From Ectocarpus siliculosus (lineage: Eukaryota > Sar > Phaeophyceae > Ectocarpales > Ectocarpaceae), in contig FN649006.1 of assembly GCA_000310025.1 (NCBI GenBank), positions 1-14,011 of the forward strand: 14,011 nucleotides of DNA, read 5' to 3'. The position numbers and the translations under genes are program-made. Under the pieces are notes generated by a model, which was not told the origin of the DNA, made no database searches, and worked only from the letters and a program-made list of their open reading frames with translations. Below, in pieces: positions 1 through 13,353 of this stretch. Positions within the stretch are counted from its first letter, which is position 1, and every line of letters starts with the position of its first letter.

Positions 1-14
1 TGTGAGTTTGTTTC

Positions 15-31
15 GGGGGGGGGGGGGGGGG
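15..31. repeat. Homopolymer tract G17
   Basis: A run of 17 G residues lies at the left edge of the window. Similar runs occur near 1043-1055 (G), 1231-1246 (C16) and 12702-12720 (T10 followed by G10). No function is visible. Such tracts are prone to length errors in sequencing and replication, which matters for the frameshift noted at 672-784. Confidence 0.9.
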
Positions 32-227
32 TTGGTCATGGTCGTACATGCCGTGGTCATTAGACCATTGACCTGGGGTCATCGACAGCAGTTTCATGGG
101 AGCACGTGCATGCATCAATGTTGGATGGTTATGGGGCTAAATGTGTCACCCGTGGAGGTTGTGAACAACCCGTGGGTTTCCACCGAGTACGCGTTGGACA
201 CGTGTCTCTGAGGAAGCCAGGGGGGGG

Positions 228-228
<1 letters not shown>

Positions 229-264
<36 letters not shown>
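229..264. repeat. (AG)n microsatellite
   Basis: About 18 AG dinucleotide units with a single C interruption at position 234, directly after a run of nine G residues. It lies in non-coding sequence, probably an intron of the GET3-like gene that ends at 1479. The rest of 1-671 holds no exon that I can recognise. Confidence 0.9.
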
Positions 265-267
<3 letters not shown>

Positions 268-671
268 GAAGTTCCTGGCGTGTATCTAGACGGGGAAAGG
301 GGCGGCGTCCACCCTTGCTGCGGGCGGACCCCGACAATCCGCTCAAAACGAACCAACACTTACGCCTCCCCGCTGATAGTAGTGTAGCTGCCGTTTGTCA
401 TCGCCTTGCTGTTTTTTAGACAATATAAATTCACAGAAATACTAGCCGTTCGAGATATAACCACAGTCGAAAAGGATGTGCTGAATTATTATCAGTGAGT
501 GGAGGGAAGCAGGCTGTGTTTCGCTGCTGGTTGCACTCTGCCGATGTTGTGCCAATGTTCGCCAGCCTGCAGGCCACCAAGCAGCGTCATACCAGAGTAA
601 CGGTTTTGCGTCCCTTCGTCTGTTGCCAACTATCTCCGCTGCGGTCCTCTTGTTGTTGTTGTTCCCCGCAG

Positions 672-1479
672 GAGGTGCCGGTGAAGCACGTGGTTGTCAA
701 CAAGGTGGTGGATGAGTCTGTAAAGGAAGGCTACATTCAGCGGTTGTCCAAGGGACAGCGGCGGGGGTGGAGCAGCTGGAGCAGGTGCGACTTTAAGTAG
801 CGGTTTTTATCAGAGGAGTCGGCCGAGTTGTGCTGCAGTCAAGCTACGTGTTGCCAGAAACAGTAGGTCATGAAATGTCCCGGGGCTTCGAGGTAATGGC
901 CGCACGTGTCAACCCGACAGGTAGGTGCGTCAGATCTAACATTCAGAGATCACGTCAAAAGTCATGGCCAGCTGCGACGCGACGAGCAGTAGATGTCACG
1001 GCGTTGGTAGTTATAACAGGTCCCCCTCGGCACAGTCGGGGGCGGGGGGGGGGGGTATGATAAACTATCGGTCAACTTTTTTGTGATCGTTGCACTCTTC
1101 TTTCCCGGCAAACAAGGCAATCGAAAGAAAACATACATAGGGTCAGGACCACAATGCCCCCCCCCCTGAACGCAATGCTCCGTCGTCTAGAGAACTCGTG
1201 GTCAAAAGTCTCACAACTAAGGCATGCAATCCCCCCCCCCCCCCCCACAAACAGTTCCTCACTCTCAGTCTTGACCCTGACTTCCTCCGCGCTTGGTGTT
1301 GGGACGTGCGTCCCGGGCACACGGGTGGGGCTTTTCTCGCGTCGCTCGTGCCGCAAGTTGCCAAGGGCGCGGCCGGGGTTTCTTTGACCTTGGGGCCCTA
1401 CTTTCACGTCAAGGTCCCCAACGTGTACGGGTTGAGATTCATGGGGCAAAATCTGTTCGCGCCGAGAGACAAGGGGTGA
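672..1479 (+). pseudogene. 3' end of an ArsA/GET3-family ATPase gene, frameshifted
   Basis: Two exons of a gene whose 5' part is outside the window. The first, 672-784, follows a pyrimidine-rich tract and CAG, and reads EVPVKHVVVNKVVDES, then GYIQRLSKGQ. This matches the VPV..vVVNQ segment of ArsA/GET3 ATPases, which use ATP to deliver tail-anchored proteins or, in bacteria, to drive arsenite export. The last exon, 1366-1479, contains VPNVYGLRFMGQNLF and stops at TGA 1477-1479; it matches the conserved C-terminal end of the family. There is no CxxC zinc motif, as in plastid GET3B and bacterial forms. Oddities: in the run of five G at about 763-767 the frame slips, and one extra G would restore GVEQLEQ and make the exon 114 nt, phase 0. 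The usual acidic FDVEV is FHVKV here. The donor GTGCGA is weak. The last exon could instead start at 1255, after the C16 tract and ACAG. Family assignment is fairly firm; pseudogene status is an inference. Confidence 0.66.
1231..1246 (+). repeat. C16 tract, possible polypyrimidine tract of a splice acceptor
   Basis: Sixteen C residues are followed by ACAAACAG, whose AG ends at 1254. The sequence after it is open in the same frame as the GET3-like C-terminal exon, so it could act as an alternative acceptor for that exon. The acceptor ending at 1365 fits the family length better. Confidence 0.4.
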
Positions 1480-3538
1480 AACAAGAACCTGTAGTAAAAT
1501 CATCCACCCGGTGCAGCTAGTCCGTAGACAGGAATCGATGGCGGGCGTCTGGCTCCGAGGACACAAGAGATTGACAAATCGGCGCGCGGCTTGAGGTTGG
1601 TTGGTGACAGCTACGGTGACGCTGTTGAGATTGGCACGAGATAAATCCCGACGCATGTTTGTGTCGGTTCACGATGCATGTATCGTTCTGTGTTTGGAGC
1701 TGTCTGTGTGGGATTGGGCCTGACGTGTGGTGACGCCGGTGGTCGGTTGTAGATGCTGTTGTTGACGCGGGCTCTTCGCTACAAACAGGACTTTTTTTTC
1801 TGTCTCGATGCGCATGACGTTTTTTTGTCTGTGATTGCAGAGGCGCCAGCTAGAATGAGTATTATATTGTTGTAGGCGGGATTTGGTTTTTCGCAAGGCT
1901 GCTAGTTTGCCTGTTTATTTTACCCTCTGGCGTTTGGAGTAGTTTACATGTGGCGGCACCACGCGAGCTGAGGGCGGGGGGGGGATCGGTCGCTGCCTGC
2001 GAGACCTCCACCACGTGTTTTATCTGCACTGAAACGCGTTGGGATCGAAAACGAAGAGTCCAACCAAGCGTGTGTGCATGTGCTCCAGGCACATCATCCC
2101 TATCAGTGCCATCGCGGGAAGGCCTTGATTGTCTCAACATCTGCAATAATAGCGGCTGACTCTGGGTTGTTCGCACGATTAGTATTCCCACCAACACCCT
2201 TCGATGATTGTTTGACGGCAGACATTGCGGGGAACTGTGGAGAAATTCCTCGTGTGGGATGAGACCCGGGGGATAGTGCGCCAGAGTCACAAAAGGATAT
2301 GGAGTGGCGCCCTGAATAATTGGGACGAAGAGAGAACTGCTTGAAGTAGTAGTTTGTTTGCCTATTTTGGGCCCAACCTGGTGAGGTGTTTTCTTTTGTT
2401 CCTTTCGGTCAATATTTTCTTCTCTTGTCATTACCCGATGGTAGAAACAAAAAAAAATCACACGGTCGTGTCATAGCTATAATAGCGCACCGACCGATGC
2501 TGCCTTCGCATTCAACAAGATATCTGTCCACCACCTCCTCTTCCGTACCCCTCCAACCAAAAAGAAGAGACGCACTTTTTATGTCGTTGATATGACAGAT
2601 AAAACTCAATTCAAATCTAATTGCACATCATTGTGGGCAACGTTAGGTTCAAATAATAGGTTAGTTATTTCAGGTTTATTTTGCCCACTTCTTGACAACA
2701 ACTCGGCGTCGAGCGCTGCTTGCTCGGAGGAGATCACAAACTTATTCGTTCGTTAGTTTTTCCCTCCTTGCCATTCATTCGTGGGCATCACCGTTGTCAA
2801 CACTTTTGGACACTCGGACCGGGCCTGCCTGCCTTCCGCTGCCACCAACGTGAGAATAAGAGTCTATCCTTCTCCACGGACGTCGGTTAGATCCACTGGT
2901 GTTTTGCTTCTATCCGCGCTTCCGCACAAAAGCCGATGTACCTTGGTCGGCAGCATACATTGTCTACCTCCCGTTCTCCCGGCTCTTGAAAACGTGTACC
3001 AATACATCCCTCAGATGACATAAGATAACACACCCCTTCCCGGACCGATTTTCAAAGCCCGAGTACTCCACACGGCGAAAGAGGGTGGATCAAAACGAAA
3101 GACGCAATCTTGCGAGGCTCTCTCTCGACGAGGCGGTACGATCGCCGCGATTGCCGGCACCACCCCTCTTTCTGCCGTGCCGTGCAAGTCGGCCCATGGG
3201 GTGTGATATCTTCTGTCACCTACGGTACGTAGAATGGATTTTTCCCGTCCAAAACATCAAAATCCGAAAGCCGGGCTTCGGATCGTTGTATTCTCCCGCC
3301 GATCTATCCCGCCGATCTCTCGGCCCTTCTCGGGGAAAAGAAGCAGACTCTTTTCAACTTCTTTTCCCTTCTTTTTTTGTTCAACTCGCCGGCACCCCCG
3401 CTCTCTGCCCCCGCTCGCTGGCTGCCCCCTCTCCTCACAACAACCGGTTGGGACCACCAAGCACCAAACCCTCTTCAGCTCTCAAGCCTGGACGCACCTG
3501 GGAGGTGAATCAGCCACCGGTGAGCATCTAAAGTAGAT
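1480..3538. other. Long stretch with no recognisable gene
   Basis: Open frames here (for example 1862-2461 on the minus strand and 3085-3531 on the plus strand) show no family motif and no convincing splice-linked continuation. The segment at about 3290-3320 has a doubled CCCGCCGATCT, and about 3350-3430 is pyrimidine-rich. This is probably the intergenic and promoter region upstream of katG. No TATA box or other core element is convincing. Confidence 0.6.
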
Positions 3539-3569
3539 TGCTGTGCATAGTCTATGTCTATGCACAGCA
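3539..3569. repeat. Perfect 12-bp-stem hairpin upstream of katG
   Basis: TGCTGTGCATAG (3539-3550) and CTATGCACAGCA (3558-3569) are exact reverse complements around a 7-nt spacer. It lies about 390 bp upstream of the katG start codon. A related but degenerate TGCTGTATAGTCTACTGTAG follows at about 3595. It could be a protein-binding palindrome, a relic of a small mobile element or chance; the perfect 12-bp match argues against chance. Confidence 0.75.
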
Positions 3570-3957
3570 TGGTTTACTGCTGTGTTGTGTGTACTGCTGT
3601 ATAGTCTACTGTAGTGTGGATACAGCGTTCATTTCCTTTCTGAGAGGCCCCGAGGATCCTGGCCTTCCATAACTCTGACATCCATCACGTTGACAAGCCA
3701 AAGGCGTGATGCTTGCCGGGAGAGCACCACAGCCACTGCAGCAGTCCATGAAAACAGGGCGATGTGCGACAGAACGCGAAAAATTGTAGCCTGGGTTTGG
3801 GAAGAATTCAAAGCAGCAGGCGGCACTGCCTCCCCATCCGTCATGCGGTAGACCCTATCATCACTCCATGCGGTATCGCCGGCATCAAATCTTAGTATTT
3901 TCGCCCTCTCACGCGTTGTTCTCCGCACCAGCTTACACATCGCGCTGCGTGGACACC

Positions 3958-8827
<4,870 letters not shown>

Positions 8828-9828
8828 ATGTGAACGCTGGATACGCGCCGGATGACCTCGCGGTGAGAGCCATGGTGTGGCAAGAACACGCCCGAGACAT
8901 GTTGTTTCTCGTGTCTATTGATGTGCTGGTTCGTGTGCACGTCATGTCTTCCTCGCCAATAATTAATGATTTCATTCCATTGTCCCAAAACTTGCTTCTG
9001 ATTATTTCCCGCATCCCACCAACCGCGTTTTGCCGACTGCTGCCCCTCCGCCTCGATGATTGCCCGCTGCTTTGTCAGGCGTACGATTTGGCGGCTCCCA
9101 GGGCATCGTCTTCGCTTCTCCGGTGGGCATACTGTTGGGCGGCAGCTGTCCGTTCCACACAGCAGCTCTTGGAACCCATAAGCAACACGTGAAGTACTTT
9201 TTTGTATTCTTAGTGAAGAGGTGTAAGAAAACCGTTTTTGTCGTAGCCTTTCGTCGAGAGGCCGATACACCTTGAGAGAAGACGCGACCACCCTTGAGAT
9301 GGGACTGTACCCGCGAAGCTCTAGTCCATGACCCCCAGCACACGGGCCATACTTTTCGGTTCGTGCAGGGTAGACAAGCCGTGCACACGTAGTAGGTAGG
9401 AAAGGTGTGGCTTCACGTAAGTAAAGAGAGACGGGTTGTGAGAGGAGTGATTTCAGCGTGCATCGGACTTTGTGTAGCTGAGCTGGTTGTCGGGAACAGG
9501 CATTCGAGGCAGGACCACTTCCTGTAGCCACGCAGCACGTGTCACCGGAGCCATGATGTATCAAACTCGTGGATCATTGTGTAGACTAGATGTGAAGTAC
9601 TAAATGGGGGAAGAGCCGTGAACTGAGGGGTGGTATTGGCGATGAGAGCTTCGCCCTTTTACCTTGCGCGCTTTTGTCCCATTGGTGTCGGTAAATTATG
9701 TCGAATATAACTTAGCACCGTGCGTGCGTGTTTGCTTCCTTCAAGGAGACTTGGGGGTACGAATCCCATTTATTTGGCTCAATTCATTTTCAACCGTGAA
9801 CGGCTATATCCTGTTGTACGGCGGTGTC
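8828..9828 (+). other. Probable katG 3' untranslated and intergenic region
   Basis: No exon is recognisable on either strand. A 246-codon open frame on the minus strand (8824-9564) has no motif I know and sits directly against the katG stop, so I treat it as chance. Brown algal transcripts are known for long 3' UTRs, so part of this stretch may be transcribed with katG. AATAAA hexamers appear only further on (about 9887 and 10025). Confidence 0.5.
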
Positions 9829-9902
9829 TCGTTGAAGAGGGCCAAAACAAATATATCACATTGACTCGTTGAAGAGCGACAAAACAAATAAATCACATTG
9901 AG
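9829..9902. repeat. 37-bp tandem repeat, two copies
   Basis: Copies at 9829-9865 and 9866-9902 begin TCGTTGAAGAG and end ATCACATTGA; they differ at four positions. The second copy contains AATAAA (9887-9892), which could serve as a polyadenylation signal for katG, though it is about 1.06 kb past the stop codon. No coding capacity is apparent. Confidence 0.88.
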
Positions 9903-10156
9903 AGGAAACATTGGGCTAATCCGGTTGAGAGCAGGCGGCGGTGGCGGCTTTTGGTGACGTTCTCTTGCGGAATGTTATCCTGTTTGCGGGGTACGGGTAC
10001 GTGTGTTAGACACATGTTGTGAGAAATAAATGCGTGTTTGTTTGCTGGGGGGTGTTAGAAATATCAGTATCAACTGATAAAGACTGTTTCAGTATACGTG
10101 ATAACGCACACTAAACGCGGTATAATAAGCTATTAAGGAAGTTAGTTCAACTTGAA

Positions 10157-10412
10157 GAACGATATTTCGGGAAAGGTATCTAGAACGATCCACTGATGGA
10201 TGCGGTAGATCCCGTAACGGTTCGTAATGTTTCCTAGATGGGGCATATCTTCCTATAACGGTTCTCAGGAACGTTCTCAGGAGAAGTCCAAAGCAAGATT
10301 AGAAAGGTTCCCGGAACGTTTCCGGAACGGTGCTTTTGGTCTTATAGAACGGTATTTGGTTCCCAGAACGTTCCCGGAACGGTTCCGGACCGGTACTAAG
10401 GTTCTTCGTAGT
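10157..10412. repeat. Cluster of GGAACGTTCC-like palindromes with a 26-bp direct repeat
   Basis: GAACG, AACGGTTC and GGAACGTTYC motifs recur through this stretch. The clearest unit, GGTTCCCGGAACGTTTCC and eight further bases (10306-10331), returns at 10358-10383 with two mismatches, a 52-bp period. Several units fit nGAAnnTTCn, the half-site pair of heat-shock elements, for example 10268-10277. They may be regulatory sites upstream of the GET3-like gene at 11743, or simply a degenerate satellite or a transposon end. Confidence 0.6.
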
Positions 10413-10538
10413 TTCGTCGGTAATCGACAAAAACGCTGACGAGGCAGAGCGCACGCCCCCCACCGGAGCTCACTCTGTTTCCTGCCCAGCTCAACAATAC
10501 AACAAATTTGTACAACATCTGTTTCTCATTTCTCTTTG

Positions 10539-10609
10539 AACCAAATACCATTTGGTTGTAGACTCACGTCTACAGTGCACCTCTCAGCACACCTGTCAAC
10601 AAGGTGTGC
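10539..10609. repeat. Three consecutive short hairpins
   Basis: Three perfect inverted repeats follow one another: AACCAAAT/ATTTGGTT (10539-10557, 3-nt loop), TGTAGAC/GTCTACA (10557-10574, 4-nt loop, sharing one base with the first) and GCACACCT/AGGTGTGC (10587-10609, 7-nt loop). The surrounding bases (10440-11000) have no recognisable gene. They could form a structured RNA, or be the subterminal part of a mobile element. Confidence 0.7.
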
Positions 10610-11742
10610 CACACGCTTCTGTTACCTTGCTTGCTCACTGCTGCTACCGCCGTAGCACAGGTCACTTGAACAGATAGACTTCTGACTTGCGTCATCAGCC
10701 TATTATCTTGTTTTTAGTCAGGACCTCTTTTCAGCAAGTCTGACGTTCGCTGAAATGAAGACACCAAGCAATCTAACACCAGCAAAACCACCAGGGAACT
10801 GTTCTTGACTACACAGTCTTAGCAGACCCAAACAAAGCCTCTGATTTTCAACAGGGGGCGTCTTGGCCCCCTGTGGCGGTAAAACTTCGTGTGGTGGCCC
10901 ATTTCAGGGCACGCGCCCGCATACATACTCAAATCAACAAGTTTAAACCACTGGATCCGTCACAACCCAGGGTGAAGGTCGGCATTTCGAAGTAGCGACA
11001 ACATGCAGCACCCAGGGTCCGTGAGTAAAATTTCTTCATCGGGCTCCGCGAACGACATTGAAACATGCCCCGCGAAGGAGAGAGAAACATGCCCTTTGAG
11101 GCACAGCATTCGTGCATGCGTTGCATGCAGATCGATGCAAACCACTAGAGGTGCCATGCTTGCTCGGGGAGGCTTTCGCCGAAAAGGAGCATGTATAGAC
11201 TACATACACAAGCCTGGGATTGAGTACTTGTGTGGCAACCATGATTCTGCATGGCTTCACTCCCTGCTTGTCGAAGGAAATGGTAAAATGGTTCGCATGA
11301 CATAAATATCCTGCCGCTCCGCTAGTACTTACAGGATCCATCAACAACCGCAACTACAGCATATTCATTCCAGACCACGGTTGGTTCCCGATATGTTTGG
11401 TGTTACATGAAGGACTGGGGGATGTGACCTCTTTTTGCAAGGAAGGGGGCCACCGTCACATGACCCCCGCGCCGCCGCCGTTGCTGAGTTGCTGAATTGC
11501 TTCACCGAATCTCCGAATCTGCTCCGAATTGTGTGATCAAAACCAAACCGTTGCTTGGTTCCAAAATGGTTCTGTTTTCGGTCTGTTTCGGAGTTTGGAC
11601 TGCTCCCCCTTCTCCCCTGCCTCTGGCCAGTCTCACATATTTTGATCCCGTGATGGTGCATGTTACTTTTGTCGTTTGTCGATGTGTTGGTGATTCATCG
11701 ATCTACAGTACCTTCTCCAACCGGGCATTGATCCGACGACAG
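10610..11742. other. Stretch with no firm gene; 5' region of the GET3-like gene
   Basis: The start codon and first exon of the gene whose exon begins at 11743 should lie here or further upstream. That exon needs a preceding exon ending with two bases of a split codon, and I could not find a convincing ATG-plus-donor pair. An open frame at 11003-11305 has no known motif. A 24-bp-period duplication (GAAACATGCCC at 11060 and 11084) and repeated GCATGC sequences near 11115 are the only structure seen. Confidence 0.45.
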
Positions 11743-13175
11743 GTACCTGAGCACGGCCGCGTACGGCGGCGGTAACGAGGGCAACTGGAAGCAACTCTCC
11801 TCCGACACCGAGCAGCGCTTCATCATCCTCGGCGGAAAGGTAGACAAACGAACGCCTTTTTTCATTCCATAGATCCGCTGTTGTTGTTGTCGTTGTTGTT
11901 GGTTGTTGTTGTCGGTACGGTAATTACTGTTGTTGGCGTTGTCGTCCTCGTTGTTTGTTTTTGTCGTTGCTGTGGATTATGTTGCTGTTGTTGTTGCTGC
12001 TGCTGCTACACAGGTGGAGGTCGACCCCCCTTCCCCAAAAATGTCGGATGCCCTCGCCCCCTTGTGGAGACCTTCACAAGGTCGAACTCCTTGGAGAAGA
12101 CAACCAAGGCCTCAAAAATACCTCGATTTCTCCCCTTTCGAGGCCTTGGTTGTCTTCTCCAAGGTGTTCGACCTTGTCAGGGTCTCCACAAGGGGGCGAG
12201 GGCATCCGAAATTTTGGGGAAGGGGGGTGGACGTCCACCTGTGTACTGCTGCTGCTACTGCCGCTGATGTTGCTACTGTTGCTGGGGTTGGTGTTGTTAC
12301 TGGTGGTGGTGGTGGTGTTTTGTTGTTACCGTTGTTGGCACGGCAGTTGTTATTGTTGTCGCCGTCGTCGTTGTTGTTGTTGTGGACTATGTTGCTGTTG
12401 TTGCTGTTTTATTGTTGGTTGTTGACGACTTGTTTGCTCCGAAACTGCTGTCATCGCTTTCGCTTGTTCGCTGCGTGGGCCGTGGTGGTTCTCCCTCATC
12501 ACACCTTCAGGGAGGCGTAGGCAAGACCACGAGCTCCTCGGCCCTCGGCGTAAAGATGGCCGACGACGGTTACAACACGGTCATAGTCTCCACGGACCCC
12601 GCACACTCCCTGGGAGACGCCCTGCAGATGGAACTGAAAGGGGGAAGGCTGATGCCGGTGAGCATGAGCCAAGGGGCGGTGACAACAATGGCTGGGATTT
12701 GTTTTTTTTTTGGGGGGGGGACGCGGTAGAGATGCAAGATTTGTCTGCGTCTTCTGCTATTGAGGGGAAGGGCAAGAGGGAGAGGGGCGGTGCACATTTC
12801 GTAGGGGTAGGGGGGGGGTGTCGTAATTGGGAGTGGTTCATGGTGTTGCCGGTGGGCGTGTTGGTGACGTTGCTGTCGTTTTTGGCCCTGGTGTTGGCGT
12901 TGTTTGTTAACGTGCGGCGGAATAAGACTGGGGGTGTGGCCTCAGTGACCTGCCTGCTGCCGCTATCCCGTCTTCCACCTCTCCCGCCGCAGTTTCATCC
13001 CGCAATACTTGCATGTATTACTATTGTTGGTTCCACGTCGTTGTCTTGGGTGCTCCTTGGCCCTTAGTGCTGCCGCCGTGCCGGGTTTCGTTGGCAGGTG
13101 GCAGGCATCGTCGGGACGGGGTCTCTTCACGCGCTCGAGGTGGACACGGAGGGCGCCGCTCAGGAGTACAAGGAG
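11743..13175 (+). CDS. ArsA/GET3-family ATPase, N-terminal part (internal exons; 5' exon not found, 3' end beyond window)
   Basis: Three exons join in frame: 11743-11839 (one split base plus 32 codons), 12511-12657 (49 codons) and 13098-13175 (26 codons). The first two meet to make FIILGGK plus GGVGKTT, the deviant Walker A loop GGKGGVGKTT of ArsA/GET3 ATPases, with an intron exactly inside the loop. [12 protein letters not shown] follows, the switch I region with its conserved Asp. The third exon reads [20 protein letters not shown] and AQEYKE, matching the ..L.ALE.D.. segment of the family. The protein would bind ATP as a dimer and hand tail-anchored membrane proteins, or similar clients, to their target membrane. 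The GG-L-P-V-G spacing resembles plastid GET3B more than cytosolic GET3, so I give no firm symbol. About 31 residues precede the ATP site in these exons; upstream targeting sequence, if any, is unseen. Later exons are not found before 14011, so the next intron exceeds 830 bp. Confidence 0.88.
11878..12007 (+). repeat. TTG/CTG trinucleotide-rich tract in GET3-like intron (left flank of hairpin)
   Basis: Imperfect (TTG)n, ending in (CTG)n just before the inverted repeat at 12008. Open frames through it encode Cys/Leu/Val runs and are artefacts. The tract resumes on the other side of the hairpin at 12245 with the same strand sense. Confidence 0.85.
12008..12244. mobile_element. 237-bp near-perfect inverted repeat (foldback/MITE-like element or small-RNA hairpin)
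   Basis: The left arm, 12008-12113, starts ACACAGGTGG and ends AACCAAGGCCTC. The right arm, 12140-12244, is its reverse complement with about six substitutions and one indel, roughly 94 percent identity by eye. The loop is 26 nt. The whole unit sits in the intron 11840-12510, embedded in a CTG-rich tract, so any target-site duplication is hidden by the repeat. The arms have no coding motif. Size and shape fit a MITE or foldback transposon; once transcribed in the intron it would also fold into a long hairpin able to feed small-RNA processing. Two of the substitutions near the outer end are G/C exchanges, and the right arm keeps a perfect palindrome GTGGACGTCCAC. Confidence 0.85.
12245..12428 (+). 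repeat. CTG/TTG/GTGGTG trinucleotide-rich tract (right flank of hairpin)
   Basis: Continuation of the intronic trinucleotide tract: CTGCTGCTACTGCCGCTG, then GGTGGTGGTGG and (TTG)n. It ends about 80 bp before the acceptor CACCTTCAG at 12510. The hairpin element seems to have landed inside this array, splitting it in two. Confidence 0.8.
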
Positions 13176-13178
13176 GTA

Positions 13179-13216
13179 ATGTTGTTGTTGTTGTTGTTGT
13201 TGATGTCGTCGTCGTT
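13179..13216 (+). repeat. (TTG)n tract after the donor of the third GET3-like exon
   Basis: Immediately after the donor GTAATG comes an array of TTG units, degenerating to GTCGTCGTTG. Together with the tracts in the previous intron it shows that TTG on the coding strand is a repeated feature of this gene's introns. Confidence 0.85.
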
Positions 13217-13224
13217 GTTGCTGC

Positions 13225-13353
13225 TGTTGCCTTTACATTGAAGAACCGTTCCGGTCTCCGCCAGCACCTTCTAATGCAAGTATCCGTACTGGTCTTGTTG
13301 TTGTCTTCACATCAAAAACCGTTCGGTCTCTGCTCAGCACTTTGTAACATCCG
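13225..13353. repeat. Diverged tandem duplication in GET3-like intron
   Basis: 13225-13286 and 13297-13353 share, in order, a TTG-rich lead, CTTYACAT, an AACCGTTC-GGTCTC core, CAGCAC and a final ATCCG, with several indels. The spacing is about 70 bp. It is an old duplication; the sequence is not coding. Confidence 0.55.

Noticed and set aside
1072-1656. 194-codon open frame on the minus strand
   Set aside because: It lies opposite the GET3-like C-terminal exon and contains homopolymer-derived Gly runs.
3085-3531. 148-codon open frame on the plus strand before katG
   Set aside because: Composition is Pro/Ser/Arg noise from pyrimidine-rich DNA and no family features are visible; it could still be a small unknown gene.
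3868-3957. In-frame upstream ATG extending KatG by 30 residues
   Set aside because: The ATG at 3958 begins a clean signal peptide and has a better start context (GACACCATGAG); the extension would bury the signal.
9328-9369. Possible first exon of the right GET3-like gene (ATG followed by a GTAGAC donor)
   Set aside because: It ends in phase 0, whereas the exon at 11743 needs a preceding exon with two leftover bases; the peptide shows no targeting character.
9757-9775. GGGGGTACGAATCCC, resembling a tRNA T-arm
   Set aside because: No matching acceptor stem, D-arm or anticodon arm could be placed around it.
11881-12520. Overlapping plus-strand frames encoding Cys/Leu/Val-rich proteins
   Set aside because: They are translations of TTG/CTG repeats and of the intronic hairpin.
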